In this document: piece after piece, positions 20,744 through 35,400 of the stretch
Layout: the number at the start of each line of letters is the position of its first letter
Numbering within the stretch: the first letter of the stretch is position 1
Source: Neelides folsomi
Taxonomy: Eukaryota; Arthropoda; Collembola; Neelipleona; Neelidae
Direction of reading: 5' to 3'
Assembly (NCBI GenBank): GCA_034687125.1
Contig: JAQGBZ010000050.1
Span: forward strand, 1-64,000
DNA length: 64,000 bases
Program-made: the position numbers and the translations under genes
Notes under the pieces: generated by a model
Database searches by the model: none
Told to the model about the DNA's origin: nothing
The model's input: the letters and a program-made list of their open reading frames with translations, nothing else

Positions 20744-21687
20744 TGTTAACATTGGGCAATAGACAATATCATGTCTTCTTATTTTTTGTTACTTTACAAA
20801 TGATTAGGGTGTGAATTAAAATAAGAAACAATCCTATACATATCGTTCCTAGATGTGGTTATTAAGTTTTAATGATGTTTTTATATAATATTAATAACGA
20901 TCAATGCTATTATAATAAGTTTAATATGAGAAATACGAAATTATGTTTAATTTTATTATCATGAAATGGGATTTCGCTCCCACATAAATTTTAAAAGTCA
21001 TACTTTTTATTAACAAAAAATTGACTATACAAACTACTATATACCAACCTATTAATTTAAAACTGAAACAATGAAACTGAAAATTAATCATGAAAAAATT
21101 GTCTAATTTTTATAACTACTTTTGTAAATAAAGTTCTTTGAACACTCATGATACTCTCAATTTACTGAAACTATACAATATCACAAAAATCCTTTATTCC
21201 ATTATAAAGTAGTTATTTATCTCATCACTAAAAACCAAAATATTTAGTAGATAATGTTGGGTATTATGTAATAGTAATAAATACAATAGTGCAGTGGATT
21301 TTTCATATTTTCTTTTATGCCTTATATAATATACCATAGGGCAGATCTAAATTTTAGTTACAATAACACTAAATATCGCCCCAATATTAAATGTGAATGT
21401 GCATGAATGAGGTATCAAGAGAAAAGGATACGAAATGAATCATAAGACGAAATCAAGATTCCAATAAATGAGTCAGTCATTGAATAGATAATTTTTTAGC
21501 AAATCTTATCTGTTTTTCACATAATAATCTTCACAAGTAAGTCATAATAATGCAAAATGGATCAACCTAAAAAATTAATCATCCAAATTAATAATCAGAG
21601 ATTACTTTATTGCAGAATATTTTGGTATTTGTGACATATTGAATTTGATTTACAATATTTTAGACTCAACTGACGTACGAAAGAAAT

Positions 21688-23154
21688 ATGTCTTGTCACG
21701 GATGTGCTCAACCATTTGGATTCTTGAAAAAAGAAGTGAGACGATCAATATTGAATTAACTCAAAATTTAATCATTTGTACATAATTCAAATGTAATGAC
21801 ATGACGTTTTATACTTTTTTAATATAGCTTGGTTGTCCGAAATGTGGTTTCTCATACTGTAAAAAATGCTTGAGATTTACCCTATCCGTTAAAGAACCGG
21901 TAGCAAAAGAGCTTGCTGTTTGTAAAGCATGCTATGAAAAAGCTACAAAGCCTAATGCTGAAGACAGGCGCATTTTACAAAAGTAATTAATAACTTATTT
22001 TTTATAGTAAATCATTTATTAAAAATCTATTTATTACATTTTGCAATTTCATTTTTATATTAAACCATCATTTGTTGTCTTTTACTCCACAGAATGGAAT
22101 CATTGGATGCTCCAAGACCGCCTATTGTTTTGTACCAACAACCAATGAGTGGAAAAGAGAAGATGGACAAATTGAAGAGAGGAATGTCTGAAGAAGACAA
22201 AGCTATTGCTAAAAGACTTGAGAATTTGAAAGATTTCATAGGTGAGCTCGACGTCACGTCTAAAAAGATAAACGGAAAACCTGAGGCTGACATCGAAGCC
22301 CGATTAGCTCGGCTTAAAGGTTTATAATTAATAAATAAACACAGATATTTGATGTTTCAAAAAATGTGAAGTTATTGAAGATGAGTGCAATGGTAAAATT
22401 CTAACATTTTAAATATTTTAGGAATTAATTCAGATACGTCTAAACTTGGAACATCATCATCAACGATCATGAATATGAAGCCCGAAACTGAAGATGAACT
22501 CATTGCACGTTTATGTAAAGAGGTTGAATTGGATAAGCGTTATGAAGATAAAATTGTGTGTGACATTCAAGATAGATTGGACCGCTTGAAGGGAAGTCCC
22601 AATCCTGTAAGTGAAGGACAAGGAACGTCACAAACAATTCCGTGAGTATAAATTATAAGGAAAACAAAAGAATTTCATTATTTATATTCGATTCAGTATT
22701 TTTAATAAATTATGATTTTTCAAGGATGTCAAAAGGTGGGATATTTCCAGATCAAGATCAACATTGTATAGAACAAGTAAGTTTTTCATTATTAAAAGAT
22801 TTTTATTTTTTAGTGGATAATAATTTTGATATTTTAATATAGTATGGGGAAGAAGGTGCTAAAGGTCTAAATTATGATGATCAAAGTTCTTCTGAAGATG
22901 AAGACATTCCATTGGTGAACTTCTAAAACATATTACATACCAATATTTCTCCATAATGTCTTTTAATGGTAATGTGAGAATTTTAATAAACGTGCGTTTT
23001 TACATTTTAGGATGAGTTGTGCAGAATTTGTGATGAGAAAAGGGCCACACTCCTATGCAAAGAATGTGACGATGATATATTTTGTAATAAATGTTGGACC
23101 GAATTCCATAATGAATTGAGAGAAACCCATAAGCCAACCAAGATTTCAAAATGA
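21688..23154 (+). CDS. ZFYVE19: abscission/NoCut checkpoint regulator, FYVE-type zinc finger (ANCHR)
   Basis: Homologue of ANCHR, which holds VPS4 and ESCRT-III at the midbody to delay abscission. Exons 21688-21735, 21828-21982, 22093-22319, 22422-22641, 22725-22776, 22843-22914 and 23011-23154 encode 305 residues. An atypical FYVE-like finger uses C3, C6, C19, C22, C27, C30, C48 and C51; the usual RRHHCR motif is GFSYCKKC, as in the family. Two MIM1-like helices (DIEARLARLKG near the end of exon 3 and DIQDRLDRLKG in exon 4) should bind the VPS4 MIT domain. The C-terminus carries a B-box-like cysteine cluster (CRICDEKRATLLCKEC, FCNKC, then H). Finger, MIMs and B-box are in the family order; the protein is shorter than human (about 470). 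AATAAA at 23217-23222. Confidence 0.92.
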
Positions 23155-23515
23155 AAAAATCTAAAACTACATACAACTAATGGTTCTACAAACTTCTAAT
23201 TTTCTAAGGCTTATTTAATAAACTGTAATATAATATAATGTTGCATTTTTTCAACTTAAATATACTCATTAAATCAATCTAAAACAAAGATAGCATTGTA
23301 ATCATAAAATAACATGATAATCATGATTGATGTAATTTATGGGCTCAAAAATTATGATTTACATAATATGTTTATTGTTGTGAGTAATTAATTCACAATT
23401 ACAGCTTATTTCTTAATTATTTGTTAATAATTTATTTTGTTGTGTTACCATAAAACGATTGAGCCATTATGTACATTATTTTATTATTTAGTAAATAAAA
23501 AACTTGAATATTAAA
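23155..23515. terminator. convergent 3' ends of ZFYVE19 and the GAS8-like gene
   Basis: 361 bp between two stop codons. AATAAA on + at 23217-23222 suits ZFYVE19, and AATAAA on - at 23480-23485 suits the GAS8-like gene, each 30-65 bp from its stop codon. Otherwise featureless AT-rich DNA. Confidence 0.6.
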
Positions 23516-25516
23516 TTAGTAATAGCAGACTTGTGGTTTCTGATTCCATTCATCTCTCTGTTTTTGCGTTGGAGGTAAAAGCCCTTGATCAAATTGATAG
23601 GCCTTGTAGAAATCACGATCTTCTTCGACGTCAATTAGTGCATGGATAAACTCTTTGTTCTTCGTGATATAAACCTTCAACTTTTGGGTAGATTTGCCCA
23701 AACTTAACTCCATGCTTTTCACTTTGCTCTCTAGACGTTTTGATTGAGAATTCTAATATGAAAAAGAAAGTAGATAGGAATATAAAGAGCACATTTAATG
23801 ACAACTAATAATGATTATCTCTATTTTACTACAAAAATATAATTTTGAAGAAAAAAAATTTATCTTCGAAAAATATCTCACCTTTAAATTCGCTTTGGCA
23901 TAATTATCCATAATCTCATTGTAGCTTTTCCTCATTTTTGCAATTTCTTCCTTTAGAGCTGCTATCGATCTTTTTTTCTAAATATTAGAGAATTGTTAAA
24001 GTTTCAATAAATAGAAAATTTATCTTGAAAAGAGTGAATAAATTTTTCATTCAATTAACTCCAATACACTTAGAGTACAATTTTACAATTTTATTTTGAC
24101 TGTAGAGCTCGGAAGATTTCTTTTTCATCATAATGATTAGATTCAAGTTATTATGTGTGATGTCAATATAATAATTTTTGATCTTGTTGAAGTCTTTCTC
24201 GAATCCTTTGGCAAGTTCATTGACAAATTGTCGCAATTTATCTTCACCCTAATAGATGAAAAAGAATTTTGCATTCATTTACATTGCATATCACATCCAA
24301 TTAATACAATACATATTCAATTCAGTGATCTTCATGTACTTTAAGTAGGTATTCAATCATTTATTTTGGCTAGTAATTATTACAACTCACCTGTTGTCTA
24401 TCAATTTCTGACATTAGTAACATGTTTTCTAATGTTTCTGCAATTTTATCTTCGAGATCTTTCCGAAAATTTTCTAATTGTTCCCTTTGATCTTCAGCGT
24501 GTTTATCCAAATCATTCGTGTTTTCTCTATAATAATATATAATATTAAATGTTAATATAAGCTAACTGTCCAGAATATGAAGATTCATATTTTCATGCAT
24601 ACTCTAAAGTTTGTTTAACATTTTTATAAGAATTATATAGATTCTACAAATTCTCACAAGGCCTCTGTCATTTCTTGTTCAGTTTTCGCAACAACTTCGT
24701 TCAACTTATCATCTTGAGCCTCTGTGTCCATACAAATTTGCTGCCAAACTCTCTCCAGATCGTCTTTAAGCTAAAAAACATATTCAAAGGATAATGGCCA
24801 TCGTCATTGCAATTTGTGAGATTAGAACTTTGGTAATGTTAAAAACCTTTCTTCTTCTCATTTCTTCTCTTAGGTCCATTTGAGTTGCTTTTAACTGTAT
24901 TTCGTATCTAAAGTGTTTAGCCTAAAATGGACAATTCGGTTAATTATCTTTAATTTACAAAATATCTTAAACATCATTATATTAGAATGACAACTATCAA
25001 GTGAGGCATTGAATTATTCTTCAATTACTTTAATTCCTTTGATAATCTTCACTTCGTCTTTATCTTGAAGTGCTTTGAGATTCTCAAGAGCTCTCATGTC
25101 AAACATTTTCTATACAAACAATCATTACTTTATTAGGCATATTATGTACTTACTTATTTATTCTTCCTCGTGGTCTGTATGATTTAATGATCTTAATTTG
25201 TAAAATTGAATTAAGCATAAAACACCTTTTGGTTTTTGTATCGAAGCATGTAACTTTCTGAAATATCATAGAGGAAATCTCTCTCAAGCTGGAATCTGAC
25301 TCTTTCGCTTCTAACTAGTCTCAATTCATCCGTAATTTTATGCCCAGCTCGTTCCAACTCTTCTCTGTCAAGTGATATCAGGGCCACATTGTCATAGATT
25401 GGGCCACCGAGTCCTCCTTTCCCTTTTTTATCCTCTTTTCCTTTCTTCCCTTTCGGATCATCCTTTTTACCCTTCTTTCCTTTGGGATCTTTTCCTTTGA
25501 ATTTCTTCGGTGGCAT
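23516..25516 (-). CDS. GAS8: GAS8/DRC4-like coiled-coil protein
   Basis: Homologue of dynein regulatory complex subunit 4, a microtubule-binding axonemal coiled-coil protein. Minus-strand exons 25516-25226, 25109-25029, 24921-24847, 24770-24658, 24526-24391, 24248-24087, 23977-23882 and 23752-23516 join in frame for 396 residues. The N-terminus is MPPKKFKGKDPKGKKGKK, the lysine/glycine start typical of GAS8. ERVRFQLERDFLYDI corresponds to the ERxxFQLERD block, and KNYYIDITHNNLNLI (about 256-270) to the strongly conserved IKNYYNDITLNNLALI block. The rest is charged heptad-like sequence. It is about 80 residues shorter than human GAS8 (478), all at the C-terminus, and ends in an unfamiliar LLPPTQKQRDEWNQK tail. 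Seven introns, most 70-160 bp. Confidence 0.88.
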
Positions 25517-26433
25517 TTTACTTCGCTTTTATAACATTTAATATCAATTTGCAAAGGGTTTATTCAAATTCTTCCCCTCACCGCAATATAATTAAATTTT
25601 AATAAATGATCCTATAACATAAACTGAATGTGAGTTTCTCTGGATTTTGAAGTGTTTTGTTCTTGCTATACATAAAAATTATGCCATCAATTCAATATGC
25701 ATATTGTGTATAATTCTACAATGATCTCTAACAAAGTTTCGATATTTGTTAAATAAGTCATCATCATAAGTAACATTTCATTCTTTATTCGCGTTAATCT
25801 TTTATTTGTTCGTTTAAATAAAATTTATTGTCGATTCTTGAAAAAGTAACAAAAACTTCGTAACGCTCGTTCAAATTCGTTCACAATTAACAATTTTTAG
25901 GAATATTTATATAATTAATTTGCTAATATAAATATACCAAAGTTAGATAATCAGTCTAAATATGATGCTTACATACATATGATTTGTTATTAGTATTGTA
26001 CATAAATATAACATGTTTAATTAATTAAACATTTTACACAATTAATTACACAATTCATAAATATTTTAATAATACATTTAGTTAACAAAGTAAAACTATG
26101 CGTGTATAAGATCAAAGTTAATTGGACAATCATTAGAAATAATAATTAATACAAAGTACAACATATTTTCACAACTTCAAAATTACACATTAAGAGTATC
26201 AGAGATGAGAATCATTCGAAGATGCAAATAAATAAGTCAAGTGTTTTATGATAAAGCAAAAAACATAAATATAAAATAATGGTAAATTACAGTTCAGAAA
26301 CAGTTTCACAATAGGCGAAATAATAAAAATTACAAATTACAATACATAATAAGGCAATGAAATACGCAAAAATATCACAATTGATTGACAAGGCACATGG
26401 ATTTGTATCGTGAAGTAAAAGGTGATGAATTGT
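25517..26433. other. intergenic region between the GAS8-like and ihog-type genes
   Basis: About 0.9 kb of AT-rich DNA. It holds the GAS8-like promoter on the right of that gene and the 3' UTR of the ihog-type gene. No coding region seen. Confidence 0.5.
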
Positions 26434-29400
26434 TTACCCATCTACCATACTGTTTCGCATTCTGCTATGCTTCCTGCTCCCTTTGTAATGTTCTTTGGGA
26501 AAGATTTTACTGTCTTTTGAGTCTCCAGTTACATCTGTGTCCAAATCTTCACTACTGCAAGAGATGTAAGGGCCTCGTCTTAAACTCCCATTCTGCCCAA
26601 GGTTGGATGAGATGTGTTGGTGCTTCTTCTTTCGTTGGAGACTATTATTTCTCTGTTCTTCTCTTCGGAGTGCCATGCTCACCGGCATCATCTCCGTTGC
26701 TCGACGTTCCAAAGATCCACTTTTGAACGAAGAAAGGTCACAAGAAGAATTAAGCTGAGAAGGAGACACTCTGTTGTTATTATGTCGCTCCATGAATGAA
26801 GTCTCCTATTAATTATCATTTTACATTTTAATACGAATCTCTTAAAACATTAAATATATTATCCAAAACATAAACACATATGTATTTTCTTATTAAAAAC
26901 CTTTTCATCCAAATGTGAAGTTATTGTTGGAATATATCCATTAAGCCCGTGATCATGAACATGAACATTCATTCCTGATATTCCATTCGGAATATTTTTG
27001 GCTTCAATTTCATGAGTGAGATCACATGGATATTTGGTTTCATCTTCCGCTATAATAAAAATTTTATTAGTTTCAATTTTCTTAAACTTTTAAATCTTAT
27101 TAGGTAAATGTGATAAAACAAATAAACTTATTTACTTCTCTTATGTTTGCATTTATAGCAAACAGCACAGGCGAGAATTAAAATGACCCAGAAACCCGCA
27201 AAGATGCAGCCAAGTACAAGGTAAAAACGATCATTTGTAGGTGGAGGATCATCAGGAATTATTAATTCCTTTTCAGGTCGTTTATGATCATCGGGTTTAT
27301 CAGTAACAGGGACACCTAAACCATTAAACAAATTATTAACAACCAATCTTTCAAAAAAGTTAACAATGATTCAATTATATAAAAAATAAATTACCAAGAG
27401 TTTTAGCAGCAATTATAGAACTAAAATTAGAAGCTCCACCAGCGTTAAATGCTTGTATTTTAATATCATAAGAAGTTCCAGGTTTAAGGTGATTGATGTA
27501 ATGATGGTCGGATTCAGAGCCGAGCACCGTAACTTTGGAATACTCTCCGGCACTTGTTGCTTCTCTGTAGTAAATAAAGAAGCCTTCCAAACCGCCCACT
27601 TCTCCTCGCATGTGCTAAATAATGAAGAAATCATTTAATCTTCTTGTAATCTTGAGAAAAATCTCCTCGCTTACCTTCCATCTTAGTTGTATAGAGGATG
27701 TATTGTAAGCACTAGCATTCGTTATTGCTGGCACAAATGTTGGTCGTCGGACTGTCGTATCTCTTTGTAAAACAAACTTGTCAGAATTCGGACCTTCCTT
27801 GTTGTCATTGTTCGAGTAAACAGCCACGACTCGGAATCTGCAATTTAAACATTTTCAATAAATCTGTTCTTTCAACTGACTCAGCCTCAAGGGCTAAACA
27901 GTTTTAATTCATTACTTCATTTACGTCGTAGAAAAAGCTTATAAAAATATACAAACAAGTTGTAAATTATTTTAAAAAAGAGTAAGCAACCATTACCTGT
28001 AGGCATGTCCAATTCTTAAATCCCTCACTTCATACGAGTGGATATGAGGAGGAATGTCATCATCGATCGTCATCCATCGAGCATTCCTCTTGCTAACTTC
28101 TTTGTACTGAATCTTGAAGAACTGAATTGGATATCCACTGTTAGGCGGAACTGACCATCGGACCATTACTGAATCATCTGAGATCCGGTTCATAATAGGC
28201 TTCGAGGGAGGAATCATATCTGCACAAAAAGTGTTTATGAAACCAGGAGCCATTGGGTCAAAATGAAAAAGCTGATCAGAATATTACCTTGTCCCTTGTG
28301 CTTCCTCCTCTTATGCTTTCCACGGTTGAATTTACTCTTGTGGTGATGAGAGCCTTGGTTATGATGCCGAGTCACTGGTGGGCTCATGCTACTCATAGGG
28401 TCCTCCAAATCTGAAAATCATCATTTATTCTCATGAAACTGCTAAAACGAGTTTTTGCTTACTATATTCATCCTCGATTTTAATGACTAAAAAAGAGTTC
28501 AGACAATTCCCAACTACTTATTATATAATACTCCCCATCTTATTTACAATTGTTGAAGAATCCCAACAATTCATAGCTAATATTCTTTTAAAGAAAAGAG
28601 ATATATGCAAACCTGTGCTGTCATTCGCCATTGCCATGATCTGTTTCGGCATGACTTTGAGCTCCGCTGGACTCGTCACCGTCCCCATAGGATTCGTGGC
28701 AAAGCATTGGAACAACCCTGCGTGCTTCTTCTCCACATTCGAAATCTTCAGACCCCATCCTGACAATCAAGGAATCGAGCATTAGAGAGACATGAGGGAA
28801 TAATATTGAGGAAAAGTCATTGCATTCATCAGATAATTTGGGTATGATTCATCGAGAACCAATGTATCAGGTATGTCAAGAGCAGGAGGTTATATGATAT
28901 GGAAAAAAAGTAGGATGAAAAAACTTACCAGTAGTCTTAATATTTCCATCGTCATTAACATTGTTTCCATTGAATAGCCAATAGACTCTGGGAGATGGGA
29001 GTCCTTCTGTTCCGCAATCGAAAGAAGCCTCACCTCCCTCTTCAACGACGAGACTCTTCGGCTCCTTTGTTATGTTTGGCATACCTGTGGAAAAAGTAAA
29101 TGACTTCACTCATTCATCCTCATATGGAAATATAATAATGTAGAGGTGGAGGTGGGTCCAAGAGAGAGGGGAGAGGTGAGATGGAATCACGATCCTTTAG
29201 ATTGCTTTACGACCCTCAATTATACATTATAATAATTATATCCGACGCTCACTGTTAAGGACGAGAGTCGAGTGTGTTGTGAGAGACTCGCCCACGCCAT
29301 TGTGAGCTTCGCAGATATACTCCCCCTCTTCGGCAATACCAAAGTTGAAGAGGTGAAGACTCCCTTTGTTCGTATTCAGGTTAGCTTGTTGAGAAGAAGG

Positions 29401-32400
29401 GGCACGGAGTTTTCGCCATGTCGTGAACGGCGGCGGATTTCCCACAGCCACACACTCCAAAGTAATATTCCCATCTGAAAAAGAAAGGAAATGCAATGAT
29501 TAGTTATGAGACTTCTCCGCCCGTAAACAAACATATACACCAAATTGCCCGCCAATTATTCCAATACTTATTTATGAAAATGAGTACTGTTGTGGTGCAT
29601 ATTTAAGTCATAAAGTAGAGATCCAGTTCCTCACCTTTGGGAACCACAGAATAGGGTTTTGGCTTCACTAGGAATATTGGCGGCGTTCGCCCTGTGTTGA
29701 ATCTCGACTCAACGATGAGTTGGGTAGCCCAATTGGTCAGAAATGTCTCGGTCGTGATGTGATTGAGAGCAGCACAATAATAATGCCCTGCATCCGCCAT
29801 AGTGACACTGGAGAGAAGAAGAACACCTGACTCGGTCACGACGCTTTTCCCTGCTCATTAAAAAAGACCATTTATTTCATGAGGCATATTTTATTAAAAT
29901 TCACTCCTCCACTGGACATCATTTAAAGTTGAAAAGGGTGTTGTTCAAGTCGCCTCGTAAAGACTCCTCAATGACAACTCCTGTCACGCGAATGGGGGGA
30001 GAAGATGAAGGAAATAATGTAAGGAACAGATCTTGCAATCTCTCCCTATTAATTCTCCTTTCTTGAGAGGGTCGAGGTGAAATGTCTTTGGCTCTAAGGG
30101 GATTCTGATGTCCAACAGAAAGTAAACCTCGTAACTTACCACTCTCGGGCTCAATCGGTCGCCCATCCTTGTAGAATTGAACGACAGGAGGCGGGTTGCT
30201 GTAGGGAGCCTCACAACTTATCGCCACACTGTTCCCTTCCACTACGGTCAAACTCCTGTTCTCGCCCCTCTTGAATTCCTCCATAGAGGCAATGGTCAGT
30301 TGGGCCGGGAGTGAAGTAAGAGCCTCTGCTCCAAATTCCACCACACACTGGAAAAATGAAATCCATCATCATCATCATAGAAAGCCATTAAGGACGGAAT
30401 TCATAATCCGGACGTAGATTGACAGCATCCGACATCCACGCACGGAACCGCATAATATCTCTAATCCACTTTTTACTATTGATCCACGAGAGGAGAAAAT
30501 GATCTGAGAGATCAATGTAGTTGATTACTCTCTACTTATTGCCATCTCTGACTCACTTATTTTACAAGACTGCGTGTTTGTGCTGGACGTGTGGGGATCT
30601 CATATTTACTTCTTTTAATTCCCACAGTCGAAAAAGGGGAAATAGAAGAAGGGTGAGAACGGGGGAGAGAGAGGTGAAAAAATCAAATTAATCTGACTTA
30701 CTTGATAATCCCCTACTTGCTGGTTGTATTTCTCCTTATCTTTGCTCAGCTTCACGACGAGTGTGTTACCAGAGATTATACGAATATCAGATTGATTCGC
30801 AGGATGAAGGAACCTGTTATTAAGCTTCCACCGAACCTATTAAAATTTTAATTGCTTCATTAACATCTTTCAATTTGCCTATTATCTTATGGTCGTTATG
30901 AGCCGATTTAATTTCCCTATTAAACTAGATCCATTAACCAAACTCTATGTAATCGACATGTGAATGGATGATGAGAATTTCTTTACCTTTTCAGGCATAG
31001 GGGTAGATTCACATTGGAAAGTCACTCGGTCGCCCGGCGGAGCCACGATGCTCTGAGGTGACTTGGTAAAATATTTCCCAATGTCCGCTGGAAGAAAAAA
31101 ACAGCAAAAAATTAATTAGACTTCCAATTCATTTAAATCTCACAGAGAATAATACTATCTATCATTATATCAATATTTCTATTACCAATCATACAAAACC
31201 AATTGAACCTGACCTAGAATTTAATGCAAATGGAACTGATGTTGTTACACAACACGAAGGCCAATTCAAACGTCCCAATAACTTTTAAATAATGGGGAAG
31301 GTGATAATTTAGCGACTTTATTTTCTGTCAAAGATATTGCAACCAAAGTTAATTACTAATTGTCTTAAGAAGGAAATTTCCCATTTGAGCTGTCATCAGA
31401 GAACTGGTGAGATGAGGCTCTCCAGATTTATCGCCACTTGCTAAGTTAACACCGCCAGACTCACCTATTCAAAGACGAGAGTCGCCTACGATAATTTTTC
31501 AAAATCACCCTATGCCCATCTCTTTGCTCATTTCCAGGGGGGCCTCCTTACTCATTGTAATTAGAATGGAAAGAAAATTGAAAGCAAGTTATTGTCTCCA
31601 TACATTAACCATTTACCACATTTTTCTTCAACTACTCTCACATGTTTTGTGAGTTCTTAAGAGATTCTCTCTGTTGATAAATATCCGCGAAACTTGCTAC
31701 ACTTGTCTTTGAAAGAAAACACAATGGTTGTCTCAATCCTTTATGTAATATGTTCTTCCAATCCCTCATGTTCCAAAGATCTCGTCCTCGGAATACAAGT
31801 GGCTCTCTCAGAACATGGATTGAATATTGAAATTATTTTGAACAATCATATAAAAGTTGTCTGTAAAGGTGACCATTAATATCTGTTAATAAATCTGTTG
31901 TAAGTAATGAGCATCCTTAATAAATACATTCAAAACGGTCAACTGTCAATATCCCTCCAAGTGTGTAGATTCGAGCAGACAAGTCATTAAATATTTTATT
32001 CTACTAAGGTTTGAGTTGCGGACAGGAAACGAGGGATTCCTCATATTATGAGCTACTTGGGCGAAGAGAGGGCTCTTGAAAAGGAATAACAAGCCTTCAA
32101 TGGAAGCTAGTAAATCTAGGATCAATTATTCGCAGGAAGCCTGTCTCTCCTTTCAAATAAGATTTTTCAATGAGCTGTAAGAGTATGTTGGGAAAGTCAA
32201 AAGATTTCGACTTCCACAACGGCAACAACGAAAAAGAGACTTCCACAAAAACTCGGCCATGTGTATCTCAATTCATCTCTCGCCCTTCAACCTACACATG
32301 TCGAGGAGGGAAATGAAAATAAGGGTCCAGTGGTTCCCTTAAAGGGATATCCTTTACACTTTCAAGGACTCCTTACTTCGACATCATAAATCTAGACTAC

Positions 32401-35400
32401 TCTCCTCATTTCCGACATTACAGATTACGTCGGGCCTTTTAGCAAAAATTCCTTTACAAACCCATTGGGTTAAAGTAGTGATTAAAAATGAATAAGTGTT
32501 TACCTAACTATAATTTTACAGCATAAAAACGAGAATCGATTGTATACTTAATTAGGATCATGATCTTTGTAATTGTAGCCTCCACTGAATAGTTCACTGG
32601 CGAATCATCAAATCACTCCACATGAAATTAATATTCATCATAAAACTGCCTCACAAAGGAGAACGAGATAAATCAGGGAGATGAGAAACACTTGTTCAAG
32701 TTCTTTAACAATATGAATAAAGAATCGAAAAATACCACTTGTGTCCACAAACTTTAACATCAAAGAGTTGAAAGATTGATGACGAGAGCCATTGAAATAA
32801 AAGCGTGACGATAAGAATGAAGAAAAATGCAAAACCCCCATTTTATCTCTTTTGGAGAAAAATGTTTGGAATCTTTCTTCATAGCCCATAAAGTTAATTG
32901 AATAGTAGAGAGCCAGAACATGGTCATTACGACTCCAATGCAATATTTTAGCATTCAACCAAATTTCAATCATTGAACACAAGAAATAAATTTCTCATGA
33001 AACAACTTGAAAACCCTCAATGTCCACTTAACTTTCAAACGTGAGAGCCCCATTGATATCGACCCATTTAAATGAACATTTCTCCTCCCCTTATAAGTCC
33101 TATATTGGCTTGTCTAATAATTTTTGCCAATCCTTATTTTCTACAGTTTCTCCAAAAGGTGAGAGAAAGACTAAAAAAGGAATGAGCGAATTAGTGGACA
33201 ACATAAAAAATTCACACCTTGCGAATCAAACAAATAAAACACAAAATTAGAATAAAACAACTTAACATCTCTCTCAAAAATTCTTTAAAAAATATAAAAA
33301 TCTCATTGTCTTCAAGATGGTTTACAAATTCTAGAGAAGAGTTAAAAAAAGCAATACAATACATAATATATAAAGTATAATTATAAGAAGTGACTAAAAC
33401 GACGTGAGGTTTTGAATCCTCTGTCTTTCTGTCTGTTTGCATAATGGCTAATTAAAATTCTTTTCAGGGCATCAATTAGATAGAGAGAGAGAAGACTCGG
33501 CCTTTTCTCCTTCTCTCTAACATATCATTCCTCCCTGATTCAATGAGGCAGACGGAGATTTAAAGCAAGAATCTTTGACATTTGCTTGCGCCCACTACAC
33601 ATTCACCTTTTTTCTCTCAATCCATGACCATCATAATGGGTCATCAGCAATTGGTTCAACATTGTCGCTCCTATCTTTACGACTTCTTCACACGAGAAGG
33701 CCAAGAACGAGCTTGTGAGAGCGCCACTAATAAAAAAAATGAAGTAACCTGAGGAAGAAATATTAGTTTTGTTGTTATAATAGTTGGGAGAGGACAAAGG
33801 ACAACATTCTAGAGCGAACATAACCTGCCAATACAGTCTACGTTAATAAATTTCCCCGTCACTCGGCTCACAGTGGTTGAAAAATATGTGTCCTTATTCT
33901 CTTGATTGAGAACTTAAAAATGAACAGGAGCAACAATAGGTCTAGAGACGATCCTCTTTCAAGTTTTTCCTTCGGGTGAGACAAGGGGTTGAATACATTC
34001 TACAATTATATGTTAACCTTAAGGAGGCTGAATCTCGTTAATCTGAAAAACTATTAACATTGCTCATCGACCATCCCGACATTGAACTTCGTGACCTCAA
34101 CAAAAGGAAGGGAAATAAAGAAGCTTTGCCATATAAATTCGGTACTCTTAATGCAAATTTAAACAATTCTGACAAGGATTACTAATTTCTTTTACTAATG
34201 AGATTAGCATTCGACTTAAAATCTTCGTGCAGTGGTGAATGAGAAAGCCAATCTCCCACTGAACATTATCTTTCTATGGACTAATGCTGAGCAATAGGGA
34301 ACATCTAGTTTTTAACTTTTGTTCTTCCCCCATCATCTTAAATGAATGGTGTGGTCGGAGCAATAAAGTAACTCAGATCAGGCGTAATAATGAAAGATTA
34401 AAAAACATATTGTGAAGACCTCTGAAACTACAATGTTAAAAGGGAGAAAAAAAGTTTAATGAGTCGAGAATCCTTTAAGATTAAATCATCATCGAATTCC
34501 AGATCCCCTCCTATATATCTTGGTGTAAGAGCAATAAAAGGAGCTTCGTGAAAGGCAGAATGGCGATAAATACCGGATTTATTGTAAATGGAAAATATTT
34601 CGCATAAATGTAAGGCCCAACGTCAGTGTAAAAGAAAGACAAATGTCTCTTAATCTTTTAACTCTTTACATTAAACTTTTTTCAAAAGTACAAGACCAAC
34701 CGCAAATGTTATTTTTTATCTTCTACAAAATCTACAGCTTAAATTAAATAGGCCATCTCTCCTAAATATCAATTTAATAAGAAAAAAACGAATAAATTAA
34801 AAAATTAGATTTACGAACTTAAAAGCCTTAGCCGTCTTTCAAAACCTCAAACTTTGCCAAGAGACAAATTATTAGTAGATTACTTTAAAAAAAGAGTCAA
34901 ATCCTTATCTAAATTAATGCGTTGATCTCTCTCTACCTTTATGAGCAACTACTAAAAAGATAGTTGGGCACCTATTAAGATTGAGTACGACAGGAAAAAT
35001 TTATTAATGCCTCGTAATCTCAAATTGAATCTCCAGTTTTTTTAGTGTTTCAACAGAAAATGTCACTCTCCTACAAAGTGCATACTTACTTACTTACACA
35101 TATAATTTACATTGCTAATAATACGAGGGTAAGTAGAGTGTTAAAGGTCTCCTTATCCCAAATCTCTCAACTTGTTTCGGAAGGCAGGGAGGAAGCTATA
35201 AATGTCGAGAGCTTTAAATAAGTGTGTGGAGAAGGTCTATTTTAATTGGGACGGATGCTTTATCGACGTCCGAATCAAAAATTGATCAAGTTCCATTAAT
35301 TCAATCTATCTATACATATACAAAGTTAGAGCAGTCTATGAATATACCAAAGTAAAATTGGTATACAGAAAGAGACGAATGGGAGATGAAGGAGAAAAGG

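Larger units (their letters stand above)
20567..21687. other. intergenic region between the ZAD-like and ZFYVE19 genes
   Basis: About 1.1 kb, very AT-rich, with no gene. It includes a perfect 36-bp palindrome and a small tandem repeat (annotated separately) directly after the ZAD-like gene, and the ZFYVE19 promoter at the right end. Confidence 0.5.

Noticed and set aside
28483-28785. Plus-strand 100-codon ORF
   Set aside because: Antisense to the fourth Ig domain exon of the ihog-type gene.
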